DNA of 5,177 nt from an uncultured Candidatus Saccharibacteria bacterium (GTDB taxonomy: Bacteria; Patescibacteriota; Saccharimonadia; Saccharimonadales; Saccharimonadaceae), in NCBI GenBank assembly GCA_938046115.1, contig CALIXX010000038.1, forward strand, positions 1 to 5,177, given 5' to 3'. This document shows, one piece after another, positions 4,519 to 5,177 of the stretch. The stretch's first letter is position 1, and each line of letters starts with the position of its first letter. The notes under the pieces are model-generated. The model searched no databases, was not told the origin of the DNA, and worked only from the letters and a program-made list of their open reading frames with translations. Position numbers and translations under genes: made by a program.

Positions 4519-5177
4519 CTACTTGACGATGTTAGTCACAACACCGGCACCGACTGTACGGCCACCTTCGCGGATAGCGAAGTTTTGACCTTTATCCATA
4601 GCGATTGGCGCATTCAAGGTTACCTTGAAAGTCACATTGTCACCTGGCATTACCATTTCCTTGTCGGCAGGGAGCTCAATCTCACCAGTCACGTCCGTTG
4701 TGCGGAAGTAGAACTGTGGCTTGTAGCCCTTGCTAAATGGTGTGTGGCGGCCACCCTCTTCCTTCTTAAGGATGTAGACTTCCGCCTCAAACTCGGTGTG
4801 TGGGGTGAGTGTGCCTGGAGCGACAATCACCTGACCGCGCTCGATCTGGGTGCGCTCAATACCGCGCAGCAACAGGCCAGCGTTGTCACCTGCCTGACCT
4901 TGGTCGAGGCTCTTCTTGAAGGCTTCAACACCAGTCACGACAGAGGTCTGAGTTGGCTTAAGACCAACAATCTCTACTGGGTCGTTGATCTTGATGACGC
5001 CTTGCTCGATACGGCCAGTGGCAACTGTACCACGACCCTTGATCGAGAAGACATCCTCGATAGGCATCAAGAATGGCTTGTCAAGGTCACGCTCTGGAAG
5101 CTCAAAGTATTCGTCCATAGCTTTGACGAGATCCATGATTGCGTCCTCTGCTGCAGCGTCACCCTCGAGAGCCTTGG
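4519..5177 (-). CDS. tuf: Elongation factor Tu, C-terminal part (5' end outside window)
   Basis: EF-Tu is the GTPase that delivers aminoacyl-tRNA to the ribosomal A site. The 218 complete residues visible, starting with KALEGD at the window edge, run from the end of the GTPase domain through domains 2 and 3. Recognisable stretches are DKPFLMPIEDVFSI and GRGTVATGRIEQG (start of domain 2), QAGDNAGLLLRGI, RGQVIVAPGTLTPH (start of domain 3), GYKPQFYFRTTDVTG, MVMPGDNV and the terminal FAIREGGRTVGAGVV. The frame stays open to the edge upstream of the internal Met at 5136, so that Met is not the start; the gene is simply cut by the window, and the G1-G4 GTP motifs are not seen. A hairpin terminator follows. 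In the classical str operon rpsJ would come next on the same strand; here the M16-like gene does. Confidence 0.98.
   Translation of the reverse strand, partial: KALEGDAAAEDAIMDLVKAMDEYFELPERDLDKPFLMPIEDVFSIKGRGTVATGRIEQGVIKINDPVEIVGLKPTQTSVVTGVEAFKKSLDQGQAGDNAGLLLRGIERTQIERGQVIVAPGTLTPHTEFEAEVYILKKEEGGRHTPFSKGYKPQFYFRTTDVTGEIELPADKEMVMPGDNVTFKVTLNAPIAMDKGQNFAIREGGRTVGAGVVTNIVK

Noticed and set aside
1..5177. Recoding of UGA, as in Gracilibacteria and SR1
   Set aside because: All visible stops are TAA or TAG, but no gene contains an in-frame TGA and every protein is full length in the standard code; six stops are too few to argue from.
1..5177. CRISPR arrays, insertion sequences, tRNA or rRNA genes, prophage genes
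   Set aside because: No spaced repeats, transposase-like frames, terminal inverted repeats or cloverleaf patterns were found; gene content is core housekeeping.

Overview
The window is about half G+C and gene-dense. It carries core translation and secretion genes: tuf, rpsJ, secY, infA and rpmJ, plus one unusual protease-like gene. Every gene reads through in the standard code. The best taxonomic clue is ribosomal protein L36, which is the short form with all four zinc ligands replaced. Together with the broken-up ribosomal superoperon, this suggests a reduced-genome bacterium of the Candidate Phyla Radiation, most likely Saccharibacteria (TM7). That placement is inference from protein character, not from a database search.

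Layout from the right end: the 3' part of tuf (EF-Tu, minus strand) ends in a perfect 13-bp hairpin terminator. A 478-residue M16 peptidase-like protein starts just downstream on the same strand. Its zinc and catalytic motif is degraded (RIVQH in place of HxxEH), so it is probably a non-catalytic member. It converges on rpsJ (plus strand), and one bidirectional terminator serves both. rpsJ stands alone, with its own extended -10 promoter, a leader hairpin and a strong Shine-Dalgarno. It is divergent from secY (minus), whose ribosome-binding region is an exact 12-bp tandem duplication. secY ends at another hairpin terminator. About 400 bases without a convincing gene follow, then infA and rpmJ (both minus), which start a new transcription unit from a consensus-like promoter very close to the infA start codon.

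The gene order tuf, rpsJ, secY, infA, rpmJ matches the classical str-S10-spc-alpha order. However, the roughly two dozen ribosomal protein genes normally between rpsJ and secY are absent, adk and map are absent between secY and infA, rpsJ is inverted, and the M16-like gene sits between tuf and rpsJ. Each remaining unit has its own promoter and terminator. The most interesting items are this collapsed superoperon, the catalytically degraded M16 protein, the zinc-free L36, the rpsJ leader hairpin, and two genes that appear to be transcribed with very short or no leaders.
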